A stretch of DNA of 64,000 nt from Nocardioides sp. (GTDB taxonomy: Bacteria > Actinomycetota > Actinomycetes > Propionibacteriales > Nocardioidaceae), in assembly GCA_002729525.1 (NCBI GenBank), contig PBYI01000038.1:62001-126000 (forward strand), read 5' to 3'. A program made the position numbers and the translations under genes. The notes under the pieces were generated by a model. It ran no database searches, was not told the DNA's origin, and saw only the letters and a program-made list of their open reading frames with translations. Positions 47,520 through 56,500 of this stretch are shown here, one piece after another (position 1 is the stretch's first letter; the number at the start of each line of letters is the position of its first letter).

Positions 47520-49856
47520 TCAGCGGTTGCCGCGACCCCGGCCGTTGTTGCCGCGGTTGTTGTTGTTCGACCGCGGAGGCGTGCCCGTCGACTGGTAGAT
47601 CGTGATCGTCGAGCCGCTGCTGGCCGTGCCGGACGGCGAGGTGTAGGCGACCGTGCCGGACGCGTAGCCGGACGCCCGGTAGCCGCCGAGGGCGACCGAG
47701 AAGCCGGCGTCCTCGAGCTCGGCGCGGGCGCTGTCGACGCTCTGGCCGTTGACGAACGGCACGGTCGTCGGCACGCCGTTGACCGTGCGAGCGTCGGGGG
47801 CGACGAACTGGGTGGCCGGGACGTACTGCGCCACCGCCTTCATCGCGTCGCCCCACATCGGACCGGCGGTCGTGGAGCCGGCGGCGGAGTAGATGGTGCT
47901 GCCGCCGAGGCTCTGGCCGGCAAGCGTGCGCCAGGTGCCGTCCTGGTTGGCGCCGGCGATCATCGAGGCCGTCGCGACCTCGGGCGTGTAGCCGCAGAAC
48001 CACACCGCGAACTGGCCCGACGTCGTACCGGTCTTGCCGGCGTCGTCGCGGTCGTTGAGCGAGATGCCGGCGTTGTAGCCGAAGCCGCCCGGCTCCTGCA
48101 CGCCGCGCAGCACGTCGCTCACCGCGTCGGCGACCGAGGCCGGCATGACGCGCTGGCAGGACTTCTCGTAGGTCTTGAGCACGTTGCCGTTGGCGTCCTC
48201 GATCGACAGCACCGGCCGCGGGTCGCAGTAGATGCCGCGCGAGGCGAAGGTGGCGTAGGCGCCGGCCATCTCCAGCGGGCTCACGTCGGCGACGCCGAGG
48301 GTGAACGACGGGACCATGTCGTCCTGCTTCTTGGTGTGCGTGACCTGCACGCCCATCGACTTCGCCAGCTTGAACGGCGCGCACAGGCCGGTGTCGCGCT
48401 CCAGCTGGGCGAAGAACGTGTTCACCGACAGCTGAGTGCCCTGGTAGAAGTTGAAGGTGCCCGAGGACGTGGAGTTCTTCGGGTCCCACACGTCGGTCGA
48501 CTGGTAGGGCCCGTCGCAGGTGTTGAACTCCCGCATCGGGATCTCGATCTGCGGCGGGGAGTTGTAGGTCTTGCTCAGCGGCATGCCCTGCTTGATGGCT
48601 GCGGCGAGCACGAACGCCTTGAACGTCGAGCCGGCCTGGAAGCCGTTGGCCTTGCCGTACTTGCGCGGGACCGTGTAGTTGAGGAAGGTCTCGCCGGCCT
48701 GCTTGTCGCGGCCCATCGGGCGCGACTGAGCCAGCGCCCGGATCTCGCCGGTGCCGGGCTCGACCATCGCCAGCGCGCCGATGGCGTTGTCGGTGGCGAA
48801 GACGTGGTCGGCGACGGAGGCGTCGGCGGCCGCCTGGAAGCGGGTGTCGATGCTCGTCTTGATGGTCAGGCCGCCGGTGCGGATGAGGTCCTCGCGCTCG
48901 GCCTTGTTCTTGCCCAGCGCGGGGTCGCGCTTGAGGTACTCGATGACGTAGCTGCAGAAGAACGGCGCCACGCTGCTGACGCAGCCGTTGTTGAGCGGCT
49001 GCACGTCGAGCTGGAGCCCGCGTTTCTTGACCTTGTCGGCCCGCGCCTGCGGCACCGCGCCGAGCTCGGCCATCCGGTCGAGCACGATGTCGCGACGCTC
49101 GATGGCTCGCTCGGGGTAGATCGTGGGGTTGAAGGCCGAGGGGTTCTGCACGAGGCCGGCCAGCGTCGCGGCCTGGTTGAGGTTGAGCTTCTTGGCGTTG
49201 ACGTCGTAGTAGTGCTTGGCGGCGGCCTGGATGCCGTAGGCGCCGTCGCCGAAGAACACCGTGTTGAGGTAGCGCTCGAGGATCCAGTCCTTGGAGTACT
49301 GCTTCTCCAGGGCGATCGCGTAGCGCAGCTCGCGCAGCTTGCGCGCGTAGGTGTCGTCGGTGGCGGCCTGCTGCTCCTCCTCGGTGGCGGCCTGGTTGAG
49401 GAGGGTCTGCTTGACCAGCTGCTGGGTGATGGTCGAACCACCCTGGACGACGTCGCCGGAGGCGGCGTTGGTGAAGAACGCGCGCATCGTGCCCTTCACG
49501 TCGAGGGCGCCGTGCTCGTAGAACCGGTAGTCCTCGATGGAGACCAGGGCCTTGGTCATCGTGCGCGAGATCTGGGTCAGCGAGACGTTGACGCGGTTCT
49601 CGTCGAAGACGCTGGCGATGGGGTTGCCGTCGACGTCGAGGATCGTGGTCTTCTGCGCCAGGCTGCCGGTGTCGAAGGTCTCCGGGAGCTCCTCGAGGCC
49701 GTCGGCCGAGCTCTTCGCGGCCACGCCGACCAAGCCGGCGAAGGGGATCGCCAGACCGGAGACCACGACGCCGAGGATCGCGGACACCACGAGCATGGCG
49801 CCGAGGTTGGACAGCGCGACGTGGAAGCGCGGGCGTTCGTCAGCAGGCCTGGACAC
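47520..49856 (-). CDS. ponA2: Bifunctional penicillin-binding protein (PonA2-like, PASTA domain)
   Basis: A 778-residue class A PBP that polymerises and cross-links peptidoglycan. Membrane anchor about residues 17-45. Glycosyltransferase domain: VSIEDYRFYEHGALDVKGTM (catalytic Glu), GGSTITQQLVKQ, YLNTVFFGDGAYGIQAA. Transpeptidase: SxxK in FQAGSTFKAFV, SxN in QLSVNTFFAQ, KTG in DDAGKTGTTSGQFAVWF. A single PASTA domain (about 700-760) and an Asn/Arg/Gly-rich tail end the protein. The PASTA domain and the whiB4 neighbourhood match mycobacterial PonA2 (Rv3682), which is needed for stress survival. GTG 49856 keeps a short cytosolic tail; a longer N-terminus is possible. Confidence 0.93.
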   Translation of the reverse strand: MSRPADERPRFHVALSNLGAMLVVSAILGVVVSGLAIPFAGLVGVAAKSSADGLEELPETFDTGSLAQKTTILDVDGNPIASVFDENRVNVSLTQISRTMTKALVSIEDYRFYEHGALDVKGTMRAFFTNAASGDVVQGGSTITQQLVKQTLLNQAATEEEQQAATDDTYARKLRELRYAIALEKQYSKDWILERYLNTVFFGDGAYGIQAAAKHYYDVNAKKLNLNQAATLAGLVQNPSAFNPTIYPERAIERRDIVLDRMAELGAVPQARADKVKKRGLQLDVQPLNNGCVSSVAPFFCSYVIEYLKRDPALGKNKAEREDLIRTGGLTIKTSIDTRFQAAADASVADHVFATDNAIGALAMVEPGTGEIRALAQSRPMGRDKQAGETFLNYTVPRKYGKANGFQAGSTFKAFVLAAAIKQGMPLSKTYNSPPQIEIPMREFNTCDGPYQSTDVWDPKNSTSSGTFNFYQGTQLSVNTFFAQLERDTGLCAPFKLAKSMGVQVTHTKKQDDMVPSFTLGVADVSPLEMAGAYATFASRGIYCDPRPVLSIEDANGNVLKTYEKSCQRVMPASVADAVSDVLRGVQEPGGFGYNAGISLNDRDDAGKTGTTSGQFAVWFCGYTPEVATASMIAGANQDGTWRTLAGQSLGGSTIYSAAGSTTAGPMWGDAMKAVAQYVPATQFVAPDARTVNGVPTTVPFVNGQSVDSARAELEDAGFSVALGGYRASGYASGTVAYTSPSGTASSGSTITIYQSTGTPPRSNNNNRGNNGRGRGNR

Positions 49857-50139
49857 GGCGCCCAGGGTACGGGAGCACCCCAGCAGACCCGGGGTTCTCG
49901 CCCGAGGGCGGGTGCGCACGGCGTACGGTTCGCCCTCACCGGAGCCCGTCGGGGCGGTCCGGAGATGGTCACCCGAAGGGCTGATGGCCCGGAATGACTA
50001 GTCCATCGTGACTAGGGAAGTTGGGTTGAACGGACTCTGGCCGTGTGACGTGACTCGACTTTACGTTTGACCCACATAGAGATGGATCGGGTGGGCGTCA
50101 TGGGGACGCGAACCTCTCTCGGACTGATGTGGGGACATC
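49857..50139. promoter_or_regulatory. ponA2/whiB4 divergent control region
   Basis: This 283-nt gap is A/T-richer than its surroundings at 49990-50085. It contains a direct repeat TGACTAG (49995-50001 and 50009-50015, 14 bp apart) and a possible whiB4 promoter TCGACT (50055-50060), N16, TAGAGA (50077-50082). An alternative -35 is TTGACC at 50067. The leader before the whiB4 ATG would be about 50 nt. I cannot fix a ponA2 promoter. Confidence 0.35.
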
Positions 50140-50430
50140 ATGTGGGTTGAAGACTGGGCGTCACGCGCCTCGTGCAAGGCCGGTACGCCGGACGCGCTGT
50201 TCGTGCGCGGAGCCGAGCAGAACAAGGCCAAGCAGCTGTGCCAGGGGTGCCCCGTGCGCACCGAGTGCCTCGCGGAGGCCCTGGACAACCAGATCGAGTG
50301 GGGCGTCTGGGGCGGCATGACCGAGCGCGAGCGCCGGGCGCTGCTGCGCCGCAAGCCCAACGCCTCGTGGCGCGCGGTGCTCGAGAACGCCCGCCGTCGC
50401 TCGGTGAGCGTCGAGCGCGCCGCCGTCTGA
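50140..50430 (+). CDS. whiB4: WhiB-family iron-sulfur regulator (WhiB4/WblA type)
   Basis: A 96-residue WhiB protein. Four Cys (12, 34, 37, 43; CxxC in LCQGCPVRTEC) should hold a redox-sensitive [4Fe-4S] cluster, followed by the turn GVWGGMTERERRALL and a basic tail (NARRRSVSVERAAV) for DNA contact. The neighbours (divergent ponA2, two Get3-like ATPases) are those of Rv3681c/whiB4 in M. tuberculosis and wblA in Streptomyces, regulators of oxidative stress and development. The ATG at 50140 lies behind a weak ribosome site, GTGGGGACATC. Confidence 0.93.
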   Translation: MWVEDWASRASCKAGTPDALFVRGAEQNKAKQLCQGCPVRTECLAEALDNQIEWGVWGGMTERERRALLRRKPNASWRAVLENARRRSVSVERAAV

Positions 50431-50496
50431 CCGACCTCCCCCCCGGAGCAAGGACCCCCAAGGCGCTGACCGCGCCGGGCGACGCCCCCGCGTCGC

Positions 50497-51666
50497 TCAG
50501 GACGCGGTCGCGCCACCGGCGGCCAGCAGGTCGCCCACGCGGCGCAGGCCCGCCAGGTCGTGCACGTCGCTCGGCAGCGCCGGGACCACTGCGGTCGCGA
50601 CCTGCGGGTGCGCCGCGGCGAACCGCTCGCGCAACCGGGCCTCGCGCTCGACCAGGCGGCGACGGTCGGCGTGCAGTCGCAGCAGCCCCGCCGTCGTCGA
50701 CCGCGGGTCGCGCTTGCGGATCCGCTGCGCCGCCGCCATCGCCTCGTCCGCGGTGACCTCGCCGTCCGGCGCCGTCGCGGCCCGGTTGACGACCATGCCG
50801 GCGAGCGGCATCCGGTCCTCGCTGAGCCGCTCGACGAAGTACGCCGCCTCGCGCAGCGCGTCCGGCTCGGGCGCGGCGACCACGACGAACGCCGTGCGGT
50901 CGTCCTGGAGCAGGGAGTAGGTCTTCATCGCGCGCTGGCGGAAGCCGCCGAAGACCGTGTCGATCGCGGCCACGAACGTCTGCAGGTCCTTGAGCACCTG
51001 GGCGCCGAGCACCTTCGTCAGCGCGCCGGTGACCATGCCGAGCCCGGCGGTGACCAGCCGGGCCGGGCCGCGGGCCGGTGCGAGCATGAGCTTGATGAAG
51101 CGGCCGTCGAGGAAGCTCGAGAGTCGCTCGGGCGCGTCGAGGAAGTCCAGCGCCGAGCGGGACGGCGGGGTGTCGACGACGATCAGGTCGTAGGTGCCGT
51201 CGCGCTGGGCGTCGGCGTGGATCTGGCCGAGCTTCTCCATGGCCATGTACTCCTGCGTGCCCGCGAAGGAGCTCGACAGGGTCACGTAGAAGGGGTTCTC
51301 CAGGATCTGCTTGGCCTTCTCCGGGCTGGCCTGCGCCTCGACGACCTCGTCGAAGGTGCGCTTCATGTCGAGCATCATCGCGTCGAGCCCGCCCCGGGCG
51401 TCGGCGTCGAGCCCGACCACCGGGCGCGGGGTGTTGTCGAGCTCGCCGATGCCCAGCGACTGCGCCAGCCGGCGGGCGGGGTCGATCGTGAGGACGACGA
51501 CCTTCCGGCCGCGCTCGGCGGCCCGCAGCGCGAGCGCGGCCGAGGTCGTGGTCTTGCCGACGCCGCCGGAGCCGCAGCACACCACGATGCCGACCGAGCG
51601 GTCGTCGAGCAGCGCGTCGACGTCGAGCGCCGGGGCGCCGTCCGCGGTCAGGGGTCCGACCCTCAT
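50497..51666 (-). CDS. Get3/ArsA-like ATPase, second of a pair (Rv3680-like)
   Basis: A 389-residue P-loop ATPase of the ArsA/Get3 group. Deviant Walker A CCGSGGVGKTTTSAALALRA, switch I region IDPARRLAQSLG, and switch II LIVVDTPPSRSALDFLDAPE are visible. It lacks arsenite-binding Cys motifs, so arsenic export is unlikely. The mycobacterial pair Rv3679/Rv3680 forms a complex needed for tolerance to nitric oxide, glycerol and hydroxyquinolines. ATG 51666 has GAGGTGG upstream. It lies ten bases behind its partner gene. Confidence 0.9.
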   Translation of the reverse strand: MRVGPLTADGAPALDVDALLDDRSVGIVVCCGSGGVGKTTTSAALALRAAERGRKVVVLTIDPARRLAQSLGIGELDNTPRPVVGLDADARGGLDAMMLDMKRTFDEVVEAQASPEKAKQILENPFYVTLSSSFAGTQEYMAMEKLGQIHADAQRDGTYDLIVVDTPPSRSALDFLDAPERLSSFLDGRFIKLMLAPARGPARLVTAGLGMVTGALTKVLGAQVLKDLQTFVAAIDTVFGGFRQRAMKTYSLLQDDRTAFVVVAAPEPDALREAAYFVERLSEDRMPLAGMVVNRAATAPDGEVTADEAMAAAQRIRKRDPRSTTAGLLRLHADRRRLVEREARLRERFAAAHPQVATAVVPALPSDVHDLAGLRRVGDLLAAGGATAS

Positions 51667-51676
51667 GCCTGCCACC

Positions 51677-52672
51677 TCACGCCATCCCCTGCTCGCGCAG
51701 GCGCTCCGCCAGCTCGTACAGCGCACCGAGGTCGACGCCCTGCGGCAGCCGCGGCAGCTCGTACGTCGGCACGTCCAGCTCCTCGACCAGCGCCCGCTGC
51801 GACTGCTCGAGGGCGCGTCGCTCGGCGTGCTCGCGACCCTCCTCCAGCAGGGTGCCGACCAGCGCCGGGTCGGCGTCCAGGCCCGCGGCGGACAGGTCGG
51901 CCGCGACCTCCTCGGCGTCGGCGCGGCCGGCGCGCTCGGGGTCGAGCTCCTGCGGGCGCACCAGGTTGACCACGACGCCACCGACGGGCAGGTCGACGTC
52001 GCGCACCTCGGCGATGCCGTCGGCGGTCTCCTGCACCGGCATCTCCTCCAGCACGGTGACCAGGTGCACGGCGGTTCGGGGCGAGCGGAAGAGCGTCATC
52101 ATCGTGTCGGCCTGCGACTTGATCGGCCCGACCTTGGCGAGGCCGGCGAGCTCGTTGCTGACGTTGAGGAACTGCACGATCCGGCCGGTCGGCGGTGCGT
52201 CCAGCACGACGGCGTCGTACTCGACCGCGCCCTTGTTGCGGCTGTTGCGCTGCACCGCCTCGTAGACCTTGCCGGTGAGCAGGACGTCGCGCACGCCCGG
52301 CGCGATGGTGGTCGCGAACTCGATGACGCCGAACCGGTCGAGCGCCCGGCCGGCGCGGCCGAGGCGGTAGTACATGGCGAGGTACTCCAGCAGCGCGGCC
52401 TCGGGGTCGATGTGCAGCGCGTGCACGACACCCGGGCGGCCGGGCCGACCGTCTCCCTTCAGCGGCAGACCCGTGGTGAGGCGCTGCTCGGCGTACGGGA
52501 GCGGGTCGACGTCGAACATCCGGGCGATGCCCTGACGCCCCTCGACCTCGCACAGCAGCACCCGCTTGCCCTCGGTCGCCAGGGCCAGCGCCAGCGCCGC
52601 GGCCACCGTCGACTTGCCGGTGCCGCCCTTGCCCGTCACCACGTGGAGTCGCACGCGTGGCCAGTCGCTCAC
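51677..52672 (-). CDS. Get3/ArsA-like ATPase, first of a pair (Rv3679-like)
   Basis: A 331-residue ATPase. Walker A VVTGKGGTGKSTVAAALALA with the extra signature Lys of the family, and VVLDAPPTGRIVQFLNVSNE as switch II. The helical middle section ALLEYLAMYYRLGRAGRALD would form the dimer and client face. It likely forms a heterodimer with the next gene product. The GTG at 52672 gives MSDWPRVRLHVVTGKGG. First gene of the pair, divergent from the DUF4177-like gene. Confidence 0.9.
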   Translation of the reverse strand: MSDWPRVRLHVVTGKGGTGKSTVAAALALALATEGKRVLLCEVEGRQGIARMFDVDPLPYAEQRLTTGLPLKGDGRPGRPGVVHALHIDPEAALLEYLAMYYRLGRAGRALDRFGVIEFATTIAPGVRDVLLTGKVYEAVQRNSRNKGAVEYDAVVLDAPPTGRIVQFLNVSNELAGLAKVGPIKSQADTMMTLFRSPRTAVHLVTVLEEMPVQETADGIAEVRDVDLPVGGVVVNLVRPQELDPERAGRADAEEVAADLSAAGLDADPALVGTLLEEGREHAERRALEQSQRALVEELDVPTYELPRLPQGVDLGALYELAERLREQGMA

Positions 52673-52829
52673 CCGACCGACCCTAGGGCATGTCGCGGCC
52701 GGTCAGGGCTTTGTCGGGGTGGTCGTCCGGACCGGTGCCGGACCGGTGGCGGGCCGGTGTCGGGCTGCCGTCGCCGGGCGGGTCCCGCTGTCCCTGGCGC
52801 CGAGGAGGGCGCCGAGTAGGGTGCCGGGC

Positions 52830-52988
52830 ATGACGAAGTGGGAGTACCTCACCGCCCCGATCCTCACGCACGCCGCGAAGCAGATCCTGGACAACTTCGG
52901 CGCCGACGGCTGGGAGCTCGTGCAGATCGCGCCGGGCATGAACCCCGAGAACCTCGTCGGCTACTTCAAGCGCCCGGTCGAGGGCTGA
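52830..52988 (+). CDS. DUF4177-like small protein
   Basis: A 52-residue protein, TKWEYLTAPILTHAAKQILD followed by FGADGWELVQIAPGMN. The pattern WEY...GWELV is that of DUF4177, small proteins of unknown role. Its position between the Get3-like pair and ridA is conserved in actinobacteria. ATG 52830 is the natural start. RidA follows after three bases, so the two are probably co-translated. Confidence 0.8.
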   Translation: MTKWEYLTAPILTHAAKQILDNFGADGWELVQIAPGMNPENLVGYFKRPVEG

Positions 52989-52991
52989 GGC

Positions 52992-53459
52992 GTGCCGACC
53001 CCCGAGGAGCGCCTGGCCGAGGTCGGCCTGACCGTGCCCGACGTCGCCGCACCCGTGGCGGCGTACGTCCCCTCGATGGTGTCGGGCGACCACGTCTTCA
53101 CCTCCGGCCAGCTGCCGCTGCGCTCGGGTGAGCTGATGGCCACCGGCAAGGTCGGCGCCGAGGTGTCACCGGAGGAGGCGTTCGCCTGCGCGCAGCAGTG
53201 CGCGCTCAACGTCATCGCCGCGGTCAAGGCGCAGGTCGGCGATCTCTCCCGCGTACGCCGGGTGGTCAAGGTCGTCGGGTTCGTCGCCTCGTCGCCCGAC
53301 TTCACCGGTCAGCCGGCCGTGGTCAACGGTGCGTCGGAGCTCTTCGCGACCGCGTTCGGCGACGCCGGAGTGCACGCCCGGTCGGCCGTGGGCGTCGCGG
53401 TGCTGCCGCTGGACGCACCGGTCGAGGTCGAGGCGATCGTGGAGGTGGCACCCGCCTGA
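52992..53459 (+). CDS. RidA/YjgF-family protein
   Basis: A 155-residue protein of the RidA fold: VAAYVPSMVSGDHVFTSGQL, GKVGAEVSPEEAFACAQQCA, LSRVRRVVKVVGFVASSPDF and ARSAVGVAVLPLDAPVEVEA. RidA proteins hydrolyse reactive 2-aminoacrylate and other enamine/imine intermediates. The invariant Arg (VHARSAVGV) is present, in keeping with activity. It matches the Rv3678c position. GTG 52992 follows the DUF4177-like stop by three bases. Confidence 0.92.
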   Translation: MPTPEERLAEVGLTVPDVAAPVAAYVPSMVSGDHVFTSGQLPLRSGELMATGKVGAEVSPEEAFACAQQCALNVIAAVKAQVGDLSRVRRVVKVVGFVASSPDFTGQPAVVNGASELFATAFGDAGVHARSAVGVAVLPLDAPVEVEAIVEVAPA

Positions 53460-53470
53460 GGCGGGCGCCG

Positions 53471-54361
53471 ATGCGCATGAGGATCCCGATGCCGCGGATG
53501 CCGCTGCCCGACGACCTGGTCGCGCTGGCGGACGACTTCACCTCCGGGCGGCGGGAGCCGGCGGTGCCGCGCGACGCGGCGACCGTGGTGCTGATGCGTC
53601 CGGGTCCGTCCGGCGCCGAGGTCTACCTGCTGCGCCGCCAGGTCTCGATGGACTTCGCCGGCGGCATGTGCGTCTTCCCCGGCGGCGGCGTCGACCGGCG
53701 CGACTTCGACGCGCTCGACGAGCAGCCCGAGGTCGCGTGGGCCGGTCCGTCGCCCGCCGAGTGGGCGGCGCGGCTCGGGTGCGACGAGCCGGAGGCGCGG
53801 GCGCTGGTGGCGGCCGCGGTGCGCGAGACGTTCGAGGAGTCCGGCGTGCTGCTGGCGGGACCGTCGCCCGACAGTGTCGTCGCCGACACCACCGGCGACG
53901 ACTGGGAGGCCGACCGGGCCGCGCTGGAGTCCCGCGACCTGGCGATGACCGACTTCCTGGCGCGCCGGGGCCTGGTGCTGCGCACCGACCTGCTCGGCGT
54001 GTGGGACGCCTGGACCACGCCGGTCTTCGAGCCCAAGCGGTTCCGCACGTGGTTCTTCGTCGCGCTACTGCCGGAGGGCCAGCGCACCCGCGACGTGTCC
54101 AGCGAGTCGTCGTCGGTCACCTGGCTGGGGGCCGCCGAGGCGCTCGCGCAGGTCGAGGCCGGCGACATCCTGATGATGCCGCCGACCTACCTCAACTGCC
54201 TCGAGCTGGCGTCGTACGACGGCCCGGACGCGGTGCTCGCCGCCGGCCGGGAGCGCTCGGTGCGGATGTTCACGCCCTCCCCGGAGGCGGGTCCCGACGG
54301 CACCACCGTGCTGTCGATGCCCGACCGGCACCGCCCGCTGGTCGAGGGACGCTTCGGGTGA
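53471..54361 (+). CDS. Nudix hydrolase, long form
   Basis: A 296-residue protein. The Nudix box lies around residue 118 (AAAVRETFEESGVLLAG), preceded by the substrate-side segment MCVFPGGGVDRRDFD. An insertion of about 50 residues between these parts and a C-terminal extension (MMPPTYLNCLELASYDGPD) mark the NUDT19-like branch, known to include CoA diphosphatases, but the substrate is not certain. ATG 53471 (MRMRIP) is the earliest plausible start. The stop overlaps the MBL gene start (GTGA). Confidence 0.86.
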   Translation: MRMRIPMPRMPLPDDLVALADDFTSGRREPAVPRDAATVVLMRPGPSGAEVYLLRRQVSMDFAGGMCVFPGGGVDRRDFDALDEQPEVAWAGPSPAEWAARLGCDEPEARALVAAAVRETFEESGVLLAGPSPDSVVADTTGDDWEADRAALESRDLAMTDFLARRGLVLRTDLLGVWDAWTTPVFEPKRFRTWFFVALLPEGQRTRDVSSESSSVTWLGAAEALAQVEAGDILMMPPTYLNCLELASYDGPDAVLAAGRERSVRMFTPSPEAGPDGTTVLSMPDRHRPLVEGRFG

Positions 54362-55200
54362 CGGCGTCGCCCGTGCCGCCGCTGGGCGAGTGGGCCGGCG
54401 GGTCGTTCGGCGAGCGCGGCACCTGCGTGCTCGCGCCCAACCCCGGCCCGATGACCCTCGACGGCACCAACACCTGGGTGCTGCGCGAGCCCGGCGCCGA
54501 GCGGGTCGTGCTCGTCGACCCCGGCCCGCTCGACGAGGCGCACCTCGACGCCCAGCTGGCCGCGTGCGGCGGGGCCGGCCGGGTCGCGCTGGTGCTGGTC
54601 ACGCACCACCACCACGACCACACCGACGCCGTCGACGCGATCCACGCTCGCACCGGTGCGCCCGTGCGTGCGGTGTCGCCGGACTGGTGCCGGGCCGCCG
54701 ACCCGCTGACCGACGGGGAGGCGATCGACGTCGAGGGGCTCTCGCTCTCCGTGGTCGCGACGCCCGGGCACACCGCCGACTCGGTGTCCTTCGTCGTCGG
54801 GGGCGACAAGGCGCTGCTGACCGGCGACATGGTGCTCGGCCGTGGCACGACCGTGGTCGTGCACCCCGACGGCGCGATCGCCCCCTACCTCGACTCGATC
54901 ACGCGGATGCGCGCGCTGGTGACCGCCGGCGAGATCGAGGTCGCCTGGCCCGCGCACGGACCGGTGCTCGACGACGCCGGCGCCGTGCTCGACCACTACC
55001 TCACCCACCGGCAGCAGCGGCTCGACCAGGTCCGCGACGCGCTCGTCGCCCTCGGGGAGCAGCCCGGCCCGGACGCCGCCGACCACCCGACGCTCGCGCG
55101 CCGGGTGGTCGAGGTCGTCTACGCCGACGTCGACCGGTCGGTATGGGACGCCGCGGAGTGGTCGGTGCGCGCGCAGCTGGCCTACCTCGCGCCGGCCTGA
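54358..55200 (+). CDS. Metallo-beta-lactamase-fold hydrolase (LACTB2-like)
   Basis: A 280-residue MBL-fold enzyme. Zinc motif THHHHDHTDAVDAI (HxHxDH), then TPGHTADSVSF, LLTGDMVLGRGTTVV and the final HGPVLDD. The N-terminus NPGPMTLDGTNTWVL and the C-terminal winged-helix-like tail (HYLTHRQQRLDQVRDALVAL) are those of LACTB2/Rv3677c-like proteins. Relatives have ribonuclease or thioesterase activity; the reaction here is unknown. The start overlaps the upstream stop, so both genes are coupled. Confidence 0.88.
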   Translation: MTASPVPPLGEWAGGSFGERGTCVLAPNPGPMTLDGTNTWVLREPGAERVVLVDPGPLDEAHLDAQLAACGGAGRVALVLVTHHHHDHTDAVDAIHARTGAPVRAVSPDWCRAADPLTDGEAIDVEGLSLSVVATPGHTADSVSFVVGGDKALLTGDMVLGRGTTVVVHPDGAIAPYLDSITRMRALVTAGEIEVAWPAHGPVLDDAGAVLDHYLTHRQQRLDQVRDALVALGEQPGPDAADHPTLARRVVEVVYADVDRSVWDAAEWSVRAQLAYLAPA

Positions 55201-55216
55201 CGCCTCACGCCGTACC

Positions 55217-56500
55217 TCACGGGCGCCGGCGGCGGACCACGACGCCGGCACCGAGGAGCAGCAGCACCGCGGCGCCGCCGCCGATCGCCCACCTCCACCA
55301 CGAGGTGCCGTAGTCCGCCCAGGACGGTGTCGGCCGCTCGACGGCGCCGTCGGCGAGGAGGTCGGTGGCGATCGTGACGCGGTACGGCGCCGCCCCGATC
55401 AGGCTGAGGGCCTGGGTGAGCGAGCCGGCGGGCGCCACCCGCACGACGGCGGAGGTGGTGTCGGCGGTGTCGCCGGTCGGGACGAGCACGGGGTCGTCTC
55501 CGACCCAGCCGACGACGTACGGCATCGCACCGTCGGGCAGGTCGATGTCCCGGGTGTCGCCGGTGCCCCGCAGCAGCGCCGGCGCCACGGGCGCGGCCTC
55601 GTCGATCGACCACGCGCGCACCTGTGCGACGTCCTGGAAGCCCGGCCCGCCCACGTGGACGTCGTACGCCCACCGGTGGTCGTCGGGCAGCGGCCGGAAG
55701 GCCTCGAGGCTGCGGGTGAACATCGGCACGAGCCGCGCGCCGGCGTCGTCGTACCAGACGGTGCCGTCGTCGCCGACGCCGAAGGCGCGCTGCCTCTCGC
55801 CCCAGGTGACGAGCTGGTCGCTGGTGCCCGCGGCCCAGTCGACGAGCCCGGCGACCTCGCCCCGGAAGCCACTTCCTTCTCGACGCTGTGCGGACCAGAC
55901 GAACCAGTCGCCGTTCGGCGAGGGGCTGATCGTGCGCACGAGCACGCCGTCGCCGCTGCCGGGGAGCGGCACCTGCCGCAGCTCGCCGGTGAGCAGGTCG
56001 ACGAGGCCGAGCCCGTCCTCCGCGCCGTCGGCGTAGGTGTAGACGAGTCGGGTGCCGTCGGGCGACAGCCGCACGGTGTCGGTCTGCGCGAGGTTGCCGT
56101 CGACGAGCCCGGGCAGCGCGAGGCGCCGGTAGCCGCCGCTGGTGGCGTCGACCGCCACGGCGGTGGCGGTGTCGCTGGTGACCAGGACGGCCGCGGTGGT
56201 GCCGACGGCGAGGTCGGGTGCCGGCTCGACGTCGCGGCGCGGTGAGTCGGGCAGGTGCACCTCCGCCGGCACGCCGAGCCCCTCGCGACTGCCCGCGGGT
56301 TCTAGAGCGCCGTCGTCGGTGGGGAGCCAGGCCACGAGCCCGGCCACCAGGGCGACGGCGGCCGCCGCGGCTGCGACCGCGAGCCCGGCTTCGCGGCGAC
56401 GGGCACGACGCCCGCGCTGCCAGACGGCCGCGGCGTCGACGTCGACGACGGGGGCGGTGTCCCCGAGCCGGTCGAGCTCCTCGCGCAGGTCGGCGTTCAT
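55217..56500 (-). CDS. Membrane beta-propeller protein, partner of the ECF sigma factor
   Basis: A 427-residue protein. A short cytosolic N-terminus (NADLREELDRLGDTAPVVDV, about 37 residues) leads to a membrane segment (AGLAVAAAAAAVALVAGLVA). A beta-propeller-like outer domain follows (TDTVRLSPDGTRLVYTYADG; SPNGDWFVWSAQRREGSGFR). A C-terminal membrane segment ends in Arg (IGGGAAVLLLLGAGVVVRRR). The gene overlaps sigE by four bases (ATGA). Position and topology suggest an anti-sigma or signal-sensing partner, but no zinc anti-sigma motif (HxxxCxxC) is present, so it would be an unusual type. GGAGGAGG precedes the ATG. Confidence 0.7.
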   Translation of the reverse strand: MNADLREELDRLGDTAPVVDVDAAAVWQRGRRARRREAGLAVAAAAAAVALVAGLVAWLPTDDGALEPAGSREGLGVPAEVHLPDSPRRDVEPAPDLAVGTTAAVLVTSDTATAVAVDATSGGYRRLALPGLVDGNLAQTDTVRLSPDGTRLVYTYADGAEDGLGLVDLLTGELRQVPLPGSGDGVLVRTISPSPNGDWFVWSAQRREGSGFRGEVAGLVDWAAGTSDQLVTWGERQRAFGVGDDGTVWYDDAGARLVPMFTRSLEAFRPLPDDHRWAYDVHVGGPGFQDVAQVRAWSIDEAAPVAPALLRGTGDTRDIDLPDGAMPYVVGWVGDDPVLVPTGDTADTTSAVVRVAPAGSLTQALSLIGAAPYRVTIATDLLADGAVERPTPSWADYGTSWWRWAIGGGAAVLLLLGAGVVVRRRRP